Shown piece by piece: positions 45,811-53,988 of a DNA stretch of 64,000 nucleotides. The notes beneath the pieces were generated by a model. The model did not search any database. It worked only from the letters and a program-made list of their open reading frames with translations, and was not told where the DNA came from. The number at the start of each line of letters is the position of its first letter. The stretch's first letter is position 1. The position numbers and the translations under genes are program-made. The stretch covers positions 360,001-424,000 of the forward strand of contig AP025573.1 of NCBI GenBank assembly GCA_022845895.1, read 5' to 3'. This stretch comes from Lachnospiraceae bacterium (GTDB lineage: Bacteria; Bacillota; Clostridia; Lachnospirales; Lachnospiraceae).

Positions 45811-45847
45811 GGCGGCGGCCTTGGTAATAGCAAGGCCGCCGCTTTTC
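45811..45847 (+). terminator. Terminator after the coiled-coil protein gene
   Basis: GCGGCGGCCTTG and CAAGGCCGCCGC around GTAATAG, then TTTT. Confidence 0.9.
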
Positions 45848-45935
45848 GTTTACAGATAGATTCATGCGCGGCTGGAGAATTTGGCAGCCAATACGAAATA
45901 ACAGCGGCGGCAGCCCAATAAACAAAGAGCCAATC

Positions 45936-45964
45936 TTGACAGGGGACCGGAAAGAGATTAGCAT
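45936..45964 (+). promoter_or_regulatory. Promoter of the yjdF leader
   Basis: TTGACA and TAGCAT with a 17-base spacer; the expected start lies just before the folded leader. Confidence 0.55.
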
Positions 45965-45984
45965 TAAAGTAGCAGAGATAAAAA

Positions 45985-46064
45985 CACAGTCTGGTTGGTA
46001 GTCCAGGCATATCCGGCAGGATATCAGTAACCTTCCTCCTTAGGTCGTCCATTCTTTGTCTGTG
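45985..46064 (+). promoter_or_regulatory. Probable yjdF-type riboswitch
   Basis: The leader closes with CACAG/CTGTG and contains TCTGG/CCAGG and ATATCC/GGATAT hairpins plus a run of pyrimidines near TCCTCCTTAGG, which could mask AAGGAGG downstream. Position before a yjdF gene is the main argument: the yjdF motif is a known riboswitch class that responds to azaaromatic compounds. I could not check the consensus base by base. Confidence 0.45.
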
Positions 46065-46088
46065 AAAATATATTAAGGAGGAATCATC

Positions 46089-46505
46089 ATGGACAGAGTA
46101 TCGGTATCAGTATGTGTGTATTTCGAGGATCCATTCTGGGTCGGGGTGGTGGAGAGAACCACAGAGGAAGGGCTGTCGGCCAGCAAGGTTACATTCGGGC
46201 CGGAGCCGAAGTCCTACGAGGTATATGGATTCTTACTTGAGAATTACTACAGGCTGCGATTCAGTCCGGCTGTGGAGACGGCTGTCAAGGAGCTGCATGT
46301 GAACCCGAAGCGGATGCAGCGCAAGGTGCGTAAGCAGATGGAAGACTGGGGGACGGGGACCAAATCCCAACAGGCATTACAGCTGCAGCATGAGCAGATG
46401 AAAACAGAGCGGAGGGGATCGGTTAAAGAGCACAGAGAAGTCGAAAAACTGCGTAAGTTTGAGTTGAAGCAGCAGAAGAAGAAGGAAAAGCACCGGGGCA
46501 GATAA
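46089..46505 (+). CDS. yjdF: YjdF family protein
   Basis: 138 residues. VCVYFEDPFWVGVVERTTEE, KVTFGPEPKSYEVYGFLLEN and LHVNPKRMQRKVRKQM are characteristic of YjdF. The tail is strongly basic (KFELKQQKKKEKHRGR). The family is often annotated as RNA-binding; the reaction is not known. ATG follows TAAGGAGGAATCATC. The leader upstream is probably the riboswitch that gives the family its name. Confidence 0.88.
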   Translation: MDRVSVSVCVYFEDPFWVGVVERTTEEGLSASKVTFGPEPKSYEVYGFLLENYYRLRFSPAVETAVKELHVNPKRMQRKVRKQMEDWGTGTKSQQALQLQHEQMKTERRGSVKEHREVEKLRKFELKQQKKKEKHRGR

Positions 46506-46544
46506 TGCCCCGGCGCTGCCTGCATAAAGAGGAAAGGAGGCTAT

Positions 46545-46598
46545 ATGATGTTAATGCATAGGAACAATGGTTGGGTGCGGAGGACATCTCCGTTTTAA
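46545..46598 (+). CDS. Possible 17-residue leader peptide
   Basis: ATG-ATG start behind an ideal AAAGGAGG (46533-46540), reading MMLMHRNNGWVRRTSPF then TAA. The stop codon overlaps the AAAGGAG that serves the next gene, so translation of the two could be coupled. No similarity recognised; it may be an artefact of a strong site. Confidence 0.35.
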   Translation: MMLMHRNNGWVRRTSPF

Positions 46599-46609
46599 AG
46601 GAGAATGAC

Positions 46610-47308
46610 ATGATAACAGAGAAATTCAGAATAGATGGCATCCCTGCGATTCTGTGGGGAAAAGAAAGCAGCAAGTGGATGATAGCGGCGCATGGAAGCC
46701 ATTCGTCCAAAATCGATGACTGCATATGGATACTGGCAGAGGAAGCGCAGACCTTGGGGTATCAGGTGTTAAGCTTTGATTTCCCCCGGCATGGCGAGCG
46801 CGTATATGAGACAAGACATTGCATGGTGCAGCAGTGCGTGCGGGAACTGGCAAAGGTTATGGAGCATGCAAGGAAGAGGGCGGACCATATAAGCGTCTTC
46901 GGATGCAGCATGGGCGCTTACTTCAGCCTTCTGGCTTACGGGCAGGAGAAGATAGAATGTGCACTGTTCTTATCACCGGTGACGGATATGGAACGTGTGA
47001 TTCAGAACACGATGAGACAGTTTCAAGTGTCTGAGGAACGGCTACGGGAAGAGAAGGTAATAGAGACGCCCTTCGAACCGCTTATCTGGGACTATTACTG
47101 TAATATTAAAGAACATCCCGTCCTGTCGTGGAACCATCCAACGTCTATCCTGTACGGGGAACATGACAATATCTGCGAATATGAATACGTAAGCGCATTT
47201 GCCAAGAAGAATCATTGCCATCTGGAAGTACAGCCGGGAGGAGAGCACTGGTTCCACACGAAGGAAGAGCTGGCGTATTATAGAGACTGGCTGAGACTCA
47301 GGTTGTAA
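46610..47308 (+). CDS. Alpha/beta hydrolase
   Basis: 232 residues from ATG 46610, 6 bases after AAGGAGA. An earlier ATG at 46571 lies within the leader peptide. The Ser nucleophile elbow is GCSMGAYFS. The early strand VLSFDFPRHGERVY and the late acidic and His positions (ILYGEHDNICEYEYV; GGEHWFHTKEE) complete the triad. It is cytoplasmic, with no signal sequence. Substrate unknown; carboxylesterase or dienelactone-hydrolase-like. Confidence 0.85.
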   Translation: MITEKFRIDGIPAILWGKESSKWMIAAHGSHSSKIDDCIWILAEEAQTLGYQVLSFDFPRHGERVYETRHCMVQQCVRELAKVMEHARKRADHISVFGCSMGAYFSLLAYGQEKIECALFLSPVTDMERVIQNTMRQFQVSEERLREEKVIETPFEPLIWDYYCNIKEHPVLSWNHPTSILYGEHDNICEYEYVSAFAKKNHCHLEVQPGGEHWFHTKEELAYYRDWLRLRL

Positions 47309-47349
47309 GTTCTGCCATATGAAGGCGGATATGAAGGTTGGTGATAATA

Positions 47350-47802
47350 ATGACGGATGTTATGACGAAGGAGCAGCGGAGCAAGACGATGAGCCGTATC
47401 CACAGGCAAGACACCAGTATCGAAGTGAAGCTCAGAAAAGCGCTGTGGAACAAGGGATATAGATACCGGAAGAACTATAAAGAGCTGCCAGGTTCTCCTG
47501 ATATCGTCCTCACGAAATATCATATCTGCATCTTCTGTGACAGCGAGTTCTTTCACGGAAAGGACTGGCTCGTCCTTCGGCCGAAGCTTGAGAGGGGGAA
47601 TAATCCTGGCTACTGGGTCAGGAAAATATCCAGAAATATAGAACGAGACGATGAGGTGGACAAAAAGCTGCTGTTCATGGGTTGGACGGTGATACATTTC
47701 TGGGGAAAAGATATTCTTAAGAATACGGAAGCGTGTATAAGAGTAATTGAGGAAACTATATTTGAAGACCGTTTACAAGAGGTTGAACTGGATGAAATGT
47801 GA
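47350..47802 (+). CDS. vsr: Very-short-patch repair endonuclease Vsr
   Basis: 150 residues. TKEQRSKTMSRIHRQDTSIE, LPGSPDIVLTKYHICIFCDS with the catalytic Asp, and FFHGKDW are Vsr hallmarks. Vsr nicks beside T:G mismatches that arise when 5-methylcytosine deaminates, protecting the sites methylated by its partner. The ATG at 47350 is chosen; a TTG at 47338 is possible. The restriction endonuclease follows after 14 bases. Confidence 0.93.
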   Translation: MTDVMTKEQRSKTMSRIHRQDTSIEVKLRKALWNKGYRYRKNYKELPGSPDIVLTKYHICIFCDSEFFHGKDWLVLRPKLERGNNPGYWVRKISRNIERDDEVDKKLLFMGWTVIHFWGKDILKNTEACIRVIEETIFEDRLQEVELDEM

Positions 47803-47816
47803 GAAAGGGATAAGAT

Positions 47817-49268
47817 ATGCTGCCATATGATAAGACGGATCCGGCTTCTATCGAGGCCTACGCTAAGGGGCTGGCAGGCAAGACGTTCGGCCAGGTACTG
47901 GAGGAAAGCCGGTATCTGGACTTTGCCGTGAAGGACAGCAAGATTGATTACAGCAATCCGAACCAGAAGGGAAAGCTGGGTAACCTGTTGGAGGAGAAAT
48001 ACTTCGGTTATAAGGCGAACAGTGACCAGGAAGCCGACTTCCCGGAGGCGGGAGTCGAGCTGAAAGTTACCTGTTATGATGTGCTGAAGAACGGCAGCAT
48101 ATCTGCAGGAGAGCGCCTTGTCCTGACGATGATTTCCTACGAGGGCCCTGTGGAGAAAGATTTTTATCAGTCTCATGTGTGGGAGAAGTGCCGCAGGATC
48201 CTGCTCGTATATTACGAGAGAGATAAGAAGCTGGCGTACAATACGCTGTATAAGATTACATTTGCAAATATGGTATCACCGGCCCGGCAGGATATGCCGA
48301 TTATCGTGCAGGACTATGACAGGATTATTCAGAAGATGGAAGCGGGAAAAGCCGATGAGCTCAGCGAGAGCGATACGCTCTATCTCGGGGCTTGTACGAA
48401 AGGTGCGACGGCGGCTTCCAGCATGCGCCCCCAGTTCTATCCGCCATATACGCCCGCAAGAAAAAGGGCATTCTGCTTCAAGAGGCAGTACATGGATTAT
48501 ATACTGCACACGTATATCATGCCGGGAAGGACCACATATGAACCACTGATTCGTGATGCAGAGGAACTGGCAGGGAGAACTTTTGAAGAAGTCATCACGT
48601 CCCGCATTGCATGTCATTATGGAGCAAGTGACAAAGAGCTGTGCGGCCTGTACGGCAGAGAATACAACAATAATAAGGCGCAGTGGTATGATCTGGCGTA
48701 CCGGATGCTTGGCATCAGAGGTAATCACGCAGAAGAATTCCAGAAAGCCAACATCGCGGTCAAGGTGATACGCCTGGAAGAAAACAATACGATGAAAGAG
48801 AGCATGTCTTTTCCTCCTTTTAAATTTAAGGAGCTGGCCGAACAGACGTGGGAAGATTCAGACATATTCAGGTATTTTGACGAGACGCGGTTTTTCTTTG
48901 TCATCTTTAAAAAGGCAGGAGATGTATACTATCTGCATAAGTGCCAGTTCTGGAATATGCCGTACCATGATTTGAACGAAACGGTCAGAGACGGGTGGGA
49001 AAGGGTAAAAGAAAGAATTATGAACGGTGTGAGCTTTCATATATCACCTACGAAAACAGGACATATCATCCACAATAACCTTCCCGCCAAGAAGGACAAC
49101 CGAATAATCCATGTCAGGCCCCATGCGGCGAAAAGCGCATATAAGCTGAACGGATTTGCCTCAGGCAATATCGAGAGGGATGCGGATGAGCTTCCAAGCG
49201 GCGAGTGTATGACAAGGCAGAGCTTTTGGATCAATAACAGCTATCTGCTGGAGCAGCTGGAAATCTAG
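47817..49268 (+). CDS. Sau3AI-family (GATC-type) restriction endonuclease
   Basis: 483 residues with two MutH-like halves. The first is catalytic: Asp74, then Glu81-x-Lys83 in EADFPEAGVELKVTCYD. The second has KANIAVKVIRLEENNTMKES followed by MSFPPFKFKEL, very typical of the Sau3AI effector domain. Sau3AI cuts before GATC and is blocked by methylation of its cytosine. Its place with a convergent C5 methyltransferase and a vsr gene supports the call. The recognition site is inferred from family. ATG follows GAAAGGGATAAG. Confidence 0.88.
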   Translation: MLPYDKTDPASIEAYAKGLAGKTFGQVLEESRYLDFAVKDSKIDYSNPNQKGKLGNLLEEKYFGYKANSDQEADFPEAGVELKVTCYDVLKNGSISAGERLVLTMISYEGPVEKDFYQSHVWEKCRRILLVYYERDKKLAYNTLYKITFANMVSPARQDMPIIVQDYDRIIQKMEAGKADELSESDTLYLGACTKGATAASSMRPQFYPPYTPARKRAFCFKRQYMDYILHTYIMPGRTTYEPLIRDAEELAGRTFEEVITSRIACHYGASDKELCGLYGREYNNNKAQWYDLAYRMLGIRGNHAEEFQKANIAVKVIRLEENNTMKESMSFPPFKFKELAEQTWEDSDIFRYFDETRFFFVIFKKAGDVYYLHKCQFWNMPYHDLNETVRDGWERVKERIMNGVSFHISPTKTGHIIHNNLPAKKDNRIIHVRPHAAKSAYKLNGFASGNIERDADELPSGECMTRQSFWINNSYLLEQLEI

Positions 49269-49300
49269 CCGTGTAAGCTTAAGGTCATCCGGCGGTGTAC

Positions 49301-49340
49301 GGCGAAGCGGTCCGGCCCATATGGGCCGGACCGCTTCGCC
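49301..49340 (+). terminator. Perfect 40-bp palindrome between convergent restriction genes
   Basis: GGCGAAGCGGTCCGGCCCAT is followed directly by its exact reverse complement, with no loop bases. It lies between the Sau3AI-like gene and the convergent methyltransferase. The flanking T-tracts are weak (TGCGTTTAAT), so it is a probable bidirectional terminator, but the perfection is unusual. Confidence 0.6.
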
Positions 49341-49366
49341 TGCGTTTAATGTATGTTATCTTCATG

Positions 49367-49474
49367 GTATGATATTGAGGTCAAAAGGTATTTGCCCCCT
49401 TGATACCTACGGATTACTCCGCATTTTCATGCTTGCATGAAACGCCTGACCTTTTGACCCTGGTATCATGGTAT
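49367..49474 (+). repeat. REP/MITE-like element with nested inverted repeats
   Basis: Outer arms GGTCAAAAGG (49379-49388) and CCTTTTGACC (49450-49459), extended outward by GGTATGATA and TATCATGG, surround an inner palindrome TTTCATGCTTGCATGAAA (49425-49442). The methyltransferase stop codon lies inside, so its last ~18 residues come from this element. Only one copy is in the window. Confidence 0.45.
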
Positions 49475-50676
49475 ATTCTTAGAATTTCTGGTGCCATATC
49501 GGTGACAAGTTCGGTGACAAGTGCATTTCCCATCAGGAAGTAGCGCTGCCGGTTGCTTAAGGTCGTCTCTACCGTACTGCCATCCTCAAGCATCTGTATA
49601 CCATGCTTCGTCCAGTCGTCAGGGAAGGTCTGGATCCGTTCTGCTTCAAGGGGGAGCAGGATCCGTTTCTGTCCCGTGGCCGGATCCAGTACGACGTGGG
49701 AGGAGCGGTTCACGCTACCTTCGCTTGTCAGCATCGTCCTGGCAGGAACAGCCTCGTTATCAGGATACGGGCAGGTACCCTCAGAAAAGATATAGGTAAA
49801 TCCTTCCTTTGTCGTCCGTTCCTTTTTCTTGGACTGCTTTGCTTCGATCCACGGAGCTTCGTTTTTGATATTATAACTGTCGTCCGGTGCAGGTACGAGT
49901 ATAGACCCGAGGATGCGGTCATTATCGGCTTTCACCGCAGCCGCCTTTTTCGTCGTGATGATTCCATCTGCCATATGGCCGGCCGTTTCAAACGTGAAAG
50001 CAAAAGATTCGCTGATTTGTGAGATGTCAAGATCTCTTACCGTAGCCTGCTTACACGTCTTTTCCTCATAGGTGCAGGGGAAAATGCCGCCAAAAAAATC
50101 AGGATTTCCCCCGGCATACCGTAAATGATTCTTATACGCGAAGATAAACGTACGGCGCCTCTTCTGCGGCTTTCCATATTCAGCGGCATTGATGACACGC
50201 CATTGGACATCATAGTCCAATTCATCGAAGCATTTCAGGATGACACCGAAGTCGCGCCCTCTCTGCGAGGCAGGTGATTTCAGCAGCCGGTCTACATTTT
50301 CGAGCAGGACATAGGAAGGCGATTTTGCCTCCAGAGTCGACCGGATATCCCACCAGAGGATTCCCTTTGTACCCTCTATGCCCTTTGAAGATTTCGGGCC
50401 TGCCACGGAATAGTTCTGGCAGGGGAATCCCCCTACAAGCAGGTCGAAGTCCGGCAGCTTGTCCTTGGGGACCTGATGTATATCAAGGTTGGTGTACGGA
50501 CGCAGGTCTTCGGCGATGGTATCTAACGGGTAGTGCTTTATATAGCACTCATATGCAAATTGGCTTTTATAAGAAGGCTCCCACTGGTTGAAGAACACGG
50601 TTTCAAACTCATCGGAATAACGCTCCAGTCCATACCGGAAACCGCCGACACCTGCGAATAGTTCGCATACTTTCAT
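49414..50676 (-). CDS. DNA (cytosine-5-)-methyltransferase of the Sau3AI-like system
   Basis: 420 residues. Motif I KVCELFAGVGGFRYGLERY, motif IV LVGGFPCQNYSVAG with catalytic Cys, VI YVLLENVDRLLKSPASQRG, VIII KRRRTFIFAYKN, IX/X LEAERIQTFPDDW and GNALVTELV. The PCQNYSVA version is typical of GATC- or related-site enzymes. It should protect the sites cut by the convergent endonuclease. ATG follows AGAAAGGATTG. The C-terminus (RVKRSGVSCKHENAE) is encoded by the repeat element at 49367. Confidence 0.94.
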   Translation of the reverse strand: MKVCELFAGVGGFRYGLERYSDEFETVFFNQWEPSYKSQFAYECYIKHYPLDTIAEDLRPYTNLDIHQVPKDKLPDFDLLVGGFPCQNYSVAGPKSSKGIEGTKGILWWDIRSTLEAKSPSYVLLENVDRLLKSPASQRGRDFGVILKCFDELDYDVQWRVINAAEYGKPQKRRRTFIFAYKNHLRYAGGNPDFFGGIFPCTYEEKTCKQATVRDLDISQISESFAFTFETAGHMADGIITTKKAAAVKADNDRILGSILVPAPDDSYNIKNEAPWIEAKQSKKKERTTKEGFTYIFSEGTCPYPDNEAVPARTMLTSEGSVNRSSHVVLDPATGQKRILLPLEAERIQTFPDDWTKHGIQMLEDGSTVETTLSNRQRYFLMGNALVTELVTDMAPEILRIYHDTRVKRSGVSCKHENAE

Positions 50677-50768
50677 ATAAACAATCCTTTCTGTTCAGAA
50701 TCTATTATATTATAAAGTAGGTGGAGAAATAAAACAAGCGGCAAATCAAGCTGTATAAAATTGGAGGG

Positions 50769-50797
50769 TTGCATGTCGGACAAAGCATATTTATAAT
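50769..50797 (+). promoter_or_regulatory. Promoter of the TfoX-domain / GyrI-like operon
   Basis: TTGCAT and TATAAT with a 17-base spacer, 70 bases before the first ATG. Confidence 0.65.
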
Positions 50798-50819
50798 CAT
50801 GACATACAGATGTCGTGAT
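50796..50819 (+). promoter_or_regulatory. Operator-like dyad over the transcription start
   Basis: ATCATGACAT and ATGTCGTGAT (one mismatch) flank ACAG, starting inside the -10 box. This is where a repressor would block initiation. Confidence 0.5.
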
Positions 50820-50866
50820 TCACGTGCTATTCTGTTACCACAGACAAGTTAAAGGGGGGATTGAAG

Positions 50867-51208
50867 ATGGCTTCAAGCAAAGAATTTGTAGCGTATATCG
50901 CGGACCAGCTTGCAGGCGCGGGAGAGATTACTTACCGGAAGATGTTCGGGGAGTATGGCATGTACTGTGACGGGAAGATATTTGCACTGATCTGTGACGA
51001 CCAGTTCTTCGTCAAGATTACAGAAGCAGGGAGGAATATCTGGCCGGAGCTGGAGGAAGTGCCGCCTTACGAGGGAGCAAAACCATATTTTCTCGTAGAA
51101 GACATTGATGACAGCGAGCGCCTGTGCATATTGGCGGCAGAGACGTATAAGGAACTGCCGGAACCAAAGCCGAAAAAGAAAAAGGCAGAGAGGAAGAAGA
51201 ATGGATAA
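50867..51208 (+). CDS. TfoX N-terminal domain protein
   Basis: 113 residues. EFVAYIADQLAGAGEITYRK and MFGEYGMYCDGKIFALICDD match the TfoX_N domain (Sxy/TfoX competence regulator N-terminus). The protein ends in a Lys-rich tail and has no TfoX_C domain; a stand-alone TfoX_C protein is at 60233. ATG lies 7 bases after AGGGGGG. It overlaps the GyrI-like gene by 8 bases, so the two are coupled. The function of stand-alone TfoX_N proteins in Firmicutes is not established. Confidence 0.85.
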   Translation: MASSKEFVAYIADQLAGAGEITYRKMFGEYGMYCDGKIFALICDDQFFVKITEAGRNIWPELEEVPPYEGAKPYFLVEDIDDSERLCILAAETYKELPEPKPKKKKAERKKNG

Positions 51209-51887
51209 AGAGAAGGTAACGAAGCTGGATTACAAAAAAGAATATAAGGATCTGTATCTTCCAAAGACAAAACCTATGGTTATCGATGTGCCAGAGATGG
51301 TTTTCATACAGGTAGAAGGGGAAGGGGATCCGAACACGGCCCAAAGCTATAAGAATGCGATGGAGGTGTTATACGGTCTTTCCTTTGGCATCAAGATGAG
51401 CAAGATGAGCGGCAGCCAGCCAAAGGGATATTTTGAATATGTCGTGCCGCCGCTGGAAGGCCTCTGGTGGATGGATGGGGATAGGTATCTGGGAACTATG
51501 GGACTGGCCGGACAAAAGGACAAGTTTCGATGGATATCTATGATCCGGCAGCCTGAATTTGTTACGCCGGACGTATTTGAATGGGCAAAAGAGAGCCTGA
51601 GGAAGAAGCATCCCGACATAGACCTTTCATCGACGAGGCTTGTAACATATACGGAAGGCCTCTGCTGCCAGGTCATGCACATCGGCCCATACGACGATGA
51701 ACCGGCTACGATAGAGAAGTTAGGAAAGTTCATCGAGGAAAGCGGATATATATGCGACATAGGGGAAGAACGCCGCCATCATGAGATCTATCTCGGTGAC
51801 CCGAGGCGGACGAAGCCGGAACGCCTGCGGACCGTAATCCGCCACCCGGTAAAAAGGCGTGACACCGAATCGTCCAGTTATAAATGA
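51201..51887 (+). CDS. GyrI-like small-molecule-binding protein
   Basis: 228 residues. MVIDVPEMVFIQVEGEGDPN, ALYGLSF-like VLYGLSFGIKMS, and LCCQVMHIGPYDDEPATIEK with YLGDPRRTKPERLRTVIRHP at the end match the GyrI-like domain (SBMBP/AraC effector-binding fold). These proteins bind hydrophobic small molecules; some are cyclopropanoid hydrolases. No DNA-binding domain is present. It is translated together with the TfoX_N protein under an operator-like dyad, suggesting a stress- or toxin-responsive unit. Confidence 0.87.
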   Translation: MDKEKVTKLDYKKEYKDLYLPKTKPMVIDVPEMVFIQVEGEGDPNTAQSYKNAMEVLYGLSFGIKMSKMSGSQPKGYFEYVVPPLEGLWWMDGDRYLGTMGLAGQKDKFRWISMIRQPEFVTPDVFEWAKESLRKKHPDIDLSSTRLVTYTEGLCCQVMHIGPYDDEPATIEKLGKFIEESGYICDIGEERRHHEIYLGDPRRTKPERLRTVIRHPVKRRDTESSSYK

Positions 51888-52007
51888 TATCCTGAAAAAT
51901 AGACAGTAAAATATGCCCACATCTGGTAGTTTTGTGATAGAATGTGTATAGAGTTTTGCATTGATATAATAAAATATAGTTTTTAAGGGCAGATGTGGAG
52001 CAGGATT

Positions 52008-53861
52008 ATGAAGAAAATAGTTAAATTGGGGTTTCCGCTTATTGTAGCAGTCATTCTCATCATGAGTTTTTTATCTGCGAGATCGATGTCGGATATTGAA
52101 AATTACGGCAGGCTGATCAACTATGTCGGAATCGTGCGGGGGGCATCCCAGCGGGTGATAAAGCTGGAGACGAACGATATGCCGGACGATAATCTCATCA
52201 ATTATGTGAGCAGTATCATGGATGAGCTTTTGACCGGAGAAGGCGAATATGGACTTGAGAGGACCGGCTATGGAGCGTTTAATGATAATCTGGAAAAGCT
52301 CGGGGAAAGATGGGAACAGATTAAGACGGAAATAGCCGAAGTGAGAAGCGGGCATGACAAAGAAAAGCTTCTTGCTTCAAGCGAGGAATTGTTTGATATA
52401 GCAAACGATACAGTATTTTCCATAGAAAAGTATTCGGGAATGCGTTCGGCATCGCTGGCCAGACAGCTCATCGTTATGGGTATTTTCTGCTTTCTGATCA
52501 GCATAGTCATCATAGGATATTACGTGCGGGAATATTTCAGGCTACGTAAAAAGACAGAGACGCTGGCAGATATGGCGGGACGTGACAAGCTTACAGGTGC
52601 GTTGACAACGGAGCGCTTCTATACAGATGCCCAGAAGATGCTTGACAGCACAGATGCCCGGGCAGCCATTCTATATATTGATTTTGAAAATTTCAAATAC
52701 ATCAACGATGTGTTTGGATATGAGGTGGGGGACGCTATCCTCCAGAAGTATGCGGAAGTGATGACTGCATCGCTCGGAAAAGGAGAGCTTTTAGCCCGGG
52801 TGATGGCGGACCGTTTTGTCTTGCTGCGTTTTTATGAAGACAAAGAGCTCATGTTGGAAGAACAGAAGGAGCTGGACCGCCGCTTTATGAATCTGGATGT
52901 CCTGCCGGACAAGCATTCGATAACGATTGCATGTGGTTTCTGCTGCAGGGAAGACGTCATAGAACAGTTAGACATAAACGGGCTGATCAATCGGGCCAAC
53001 TATGCGCAGAAGACGATAAAGAACAAGCCGGATGTACATTATGCCTTTTATGATGACAGCATCAGGCAGAAGATGTTCCGGGAGATATATCTGACGGACC
53101 GTCTGCAGAAAGGTCTTGACACAGGGGAGTTCCGTGTCTATCTGCAGCCGAAGGTCTCCCCATTTGAGGGGAGGATAGAAGGAGCGGAAGCGCTCATACG
53201 GTGGATAACGGCTGACGGCGAGTTCATTACGCCGGGAGAATTTATCACGCTGTTTGAAAAGAACCACAGCATAAGAAAGCTGGACCAGTATGTATTCGAG
53301 TCAGTGTGCCGGCTGATGCATGAGCGGTATGAAAAAGGACGGGCGGTCGTTCCGGTGTCGGTCAATGTATCAAAGCTTACGTTCTACACCGCGGACTTTA
53401 TCGATGCATATAAAGAGATAAAAGAGCGCTATGGCATTCCTGACAACATGCTGGAGATTGAATTTACAGAGACGGTGGCATGTGAGAACGAAAAGTATAT
53501 GACCCAGATAGTAAAAGATCTGCATGAAAATGGATTCCTCTGTTCTATGGACGACTTTGGAACAGGGTATTCATCCCTTGGAATGCTGAAGAACCTCGAT
53601 ATTGATACATTGAAACTGGATGCACTGTTCTTTAGAGAAAGCAAGGATTTAAAAAAGGAACAGATTATAGTGAAAGAAGTGCTGCATATGATATACCAGC
53701 TGAATATCAAGGCGGTAGCGGAAGGGATTGAAACGGAGAGCCAGGTTGCCTTTCTGAAAGAGTGTGGCTGCGACTATATACAAGGCTATTACTATTATAA
53801 ACCTATGCCGGCGGAAGAGTTTGGTGCAGAACTGGACAGGCAGTCGGTACAGGCAGTTTAG
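52008..53861 (+). CDS. Membrane cyclic-di-GMP phosphodiesterase, degenerate GGDEF plus EAL
   Basis: 617 residues from ATG 52008, 7 bases after GGAG; an ATG at 51993 would add five. Two membrane helices (~residues 5-22 and ~150-172) flank a ~125-residue extracellular helical sensor. The GGDEF signature is MADRF, so cyclase activity is not expected. The EAL domain is complete: GAEALIRW, VNVS, EFTET, DDFGTGYSSLG, KLD, AEGIET, QGYYYYKP. The likely function is cyclic-di-GMP breakdown controlled from outside the cell. Monocistronic. Confidence 0.9.
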   Translation: MKKIVKLGFPLIVAVILIMSFLSARSMSDIENYGRLINYVGIVRGASQRVIKLETNDMPDDNLINYVSSIMDELLTGEGEYGLERTGYGAFNDNLEKLGERWEQIKTEIAEVRSGHDKEKLLASSEELFDIANDTVFSIEKYSGMRSASLARQLIVMGIFCFLISIVIIGYYVREYFRLRKKTETLADMAGRDKLTGALTTERFYTDAQKMLDSTDARAAILYIDFENFKYINDVFGYEVGDAILQKYAEVMTASLGKGELLARVMADRFVLLRFYEDKELMLEEQKELDRRFMNLDVLPDKHSITIACGFCCREDVIEQLDINGLINRANYAQKTIKNKPDVHYAFYDDSIRQKMFREIYLTDRLQKGLDTGEFRVYLQPKVSPFEGRIEGAEALIRWITADGEFITPGEFITLFEKNHSIRKLDQYVFESVCRLMHERYEKGRAVVPVSVNVSKLTFYTADFIDAYKEIKERYGIPDNMLEIEFTETVACENEKYMTQIVKDLHENGFLCSMDDFGTGYSSLGMLKNLDIDTLKLDALFFRESKDLKKEQIIVKEVLHMIYQLNIKAVAEGIETESQVAFLKECGCDYIQGYYYYKPMPAEEFGAELDRQSVQAV

Positions 53862-53988
53862 CATTTTGCACATACATATTGAAGGATAGTTGAAAAAATG
53901 CCCCCTTCAGTTGAACACACGTCCATTGCGGATGTGCCGGCCTTTGCTGTAATATGAAGATAGCAGGCAGAACGGTGGAGGTGGATGC

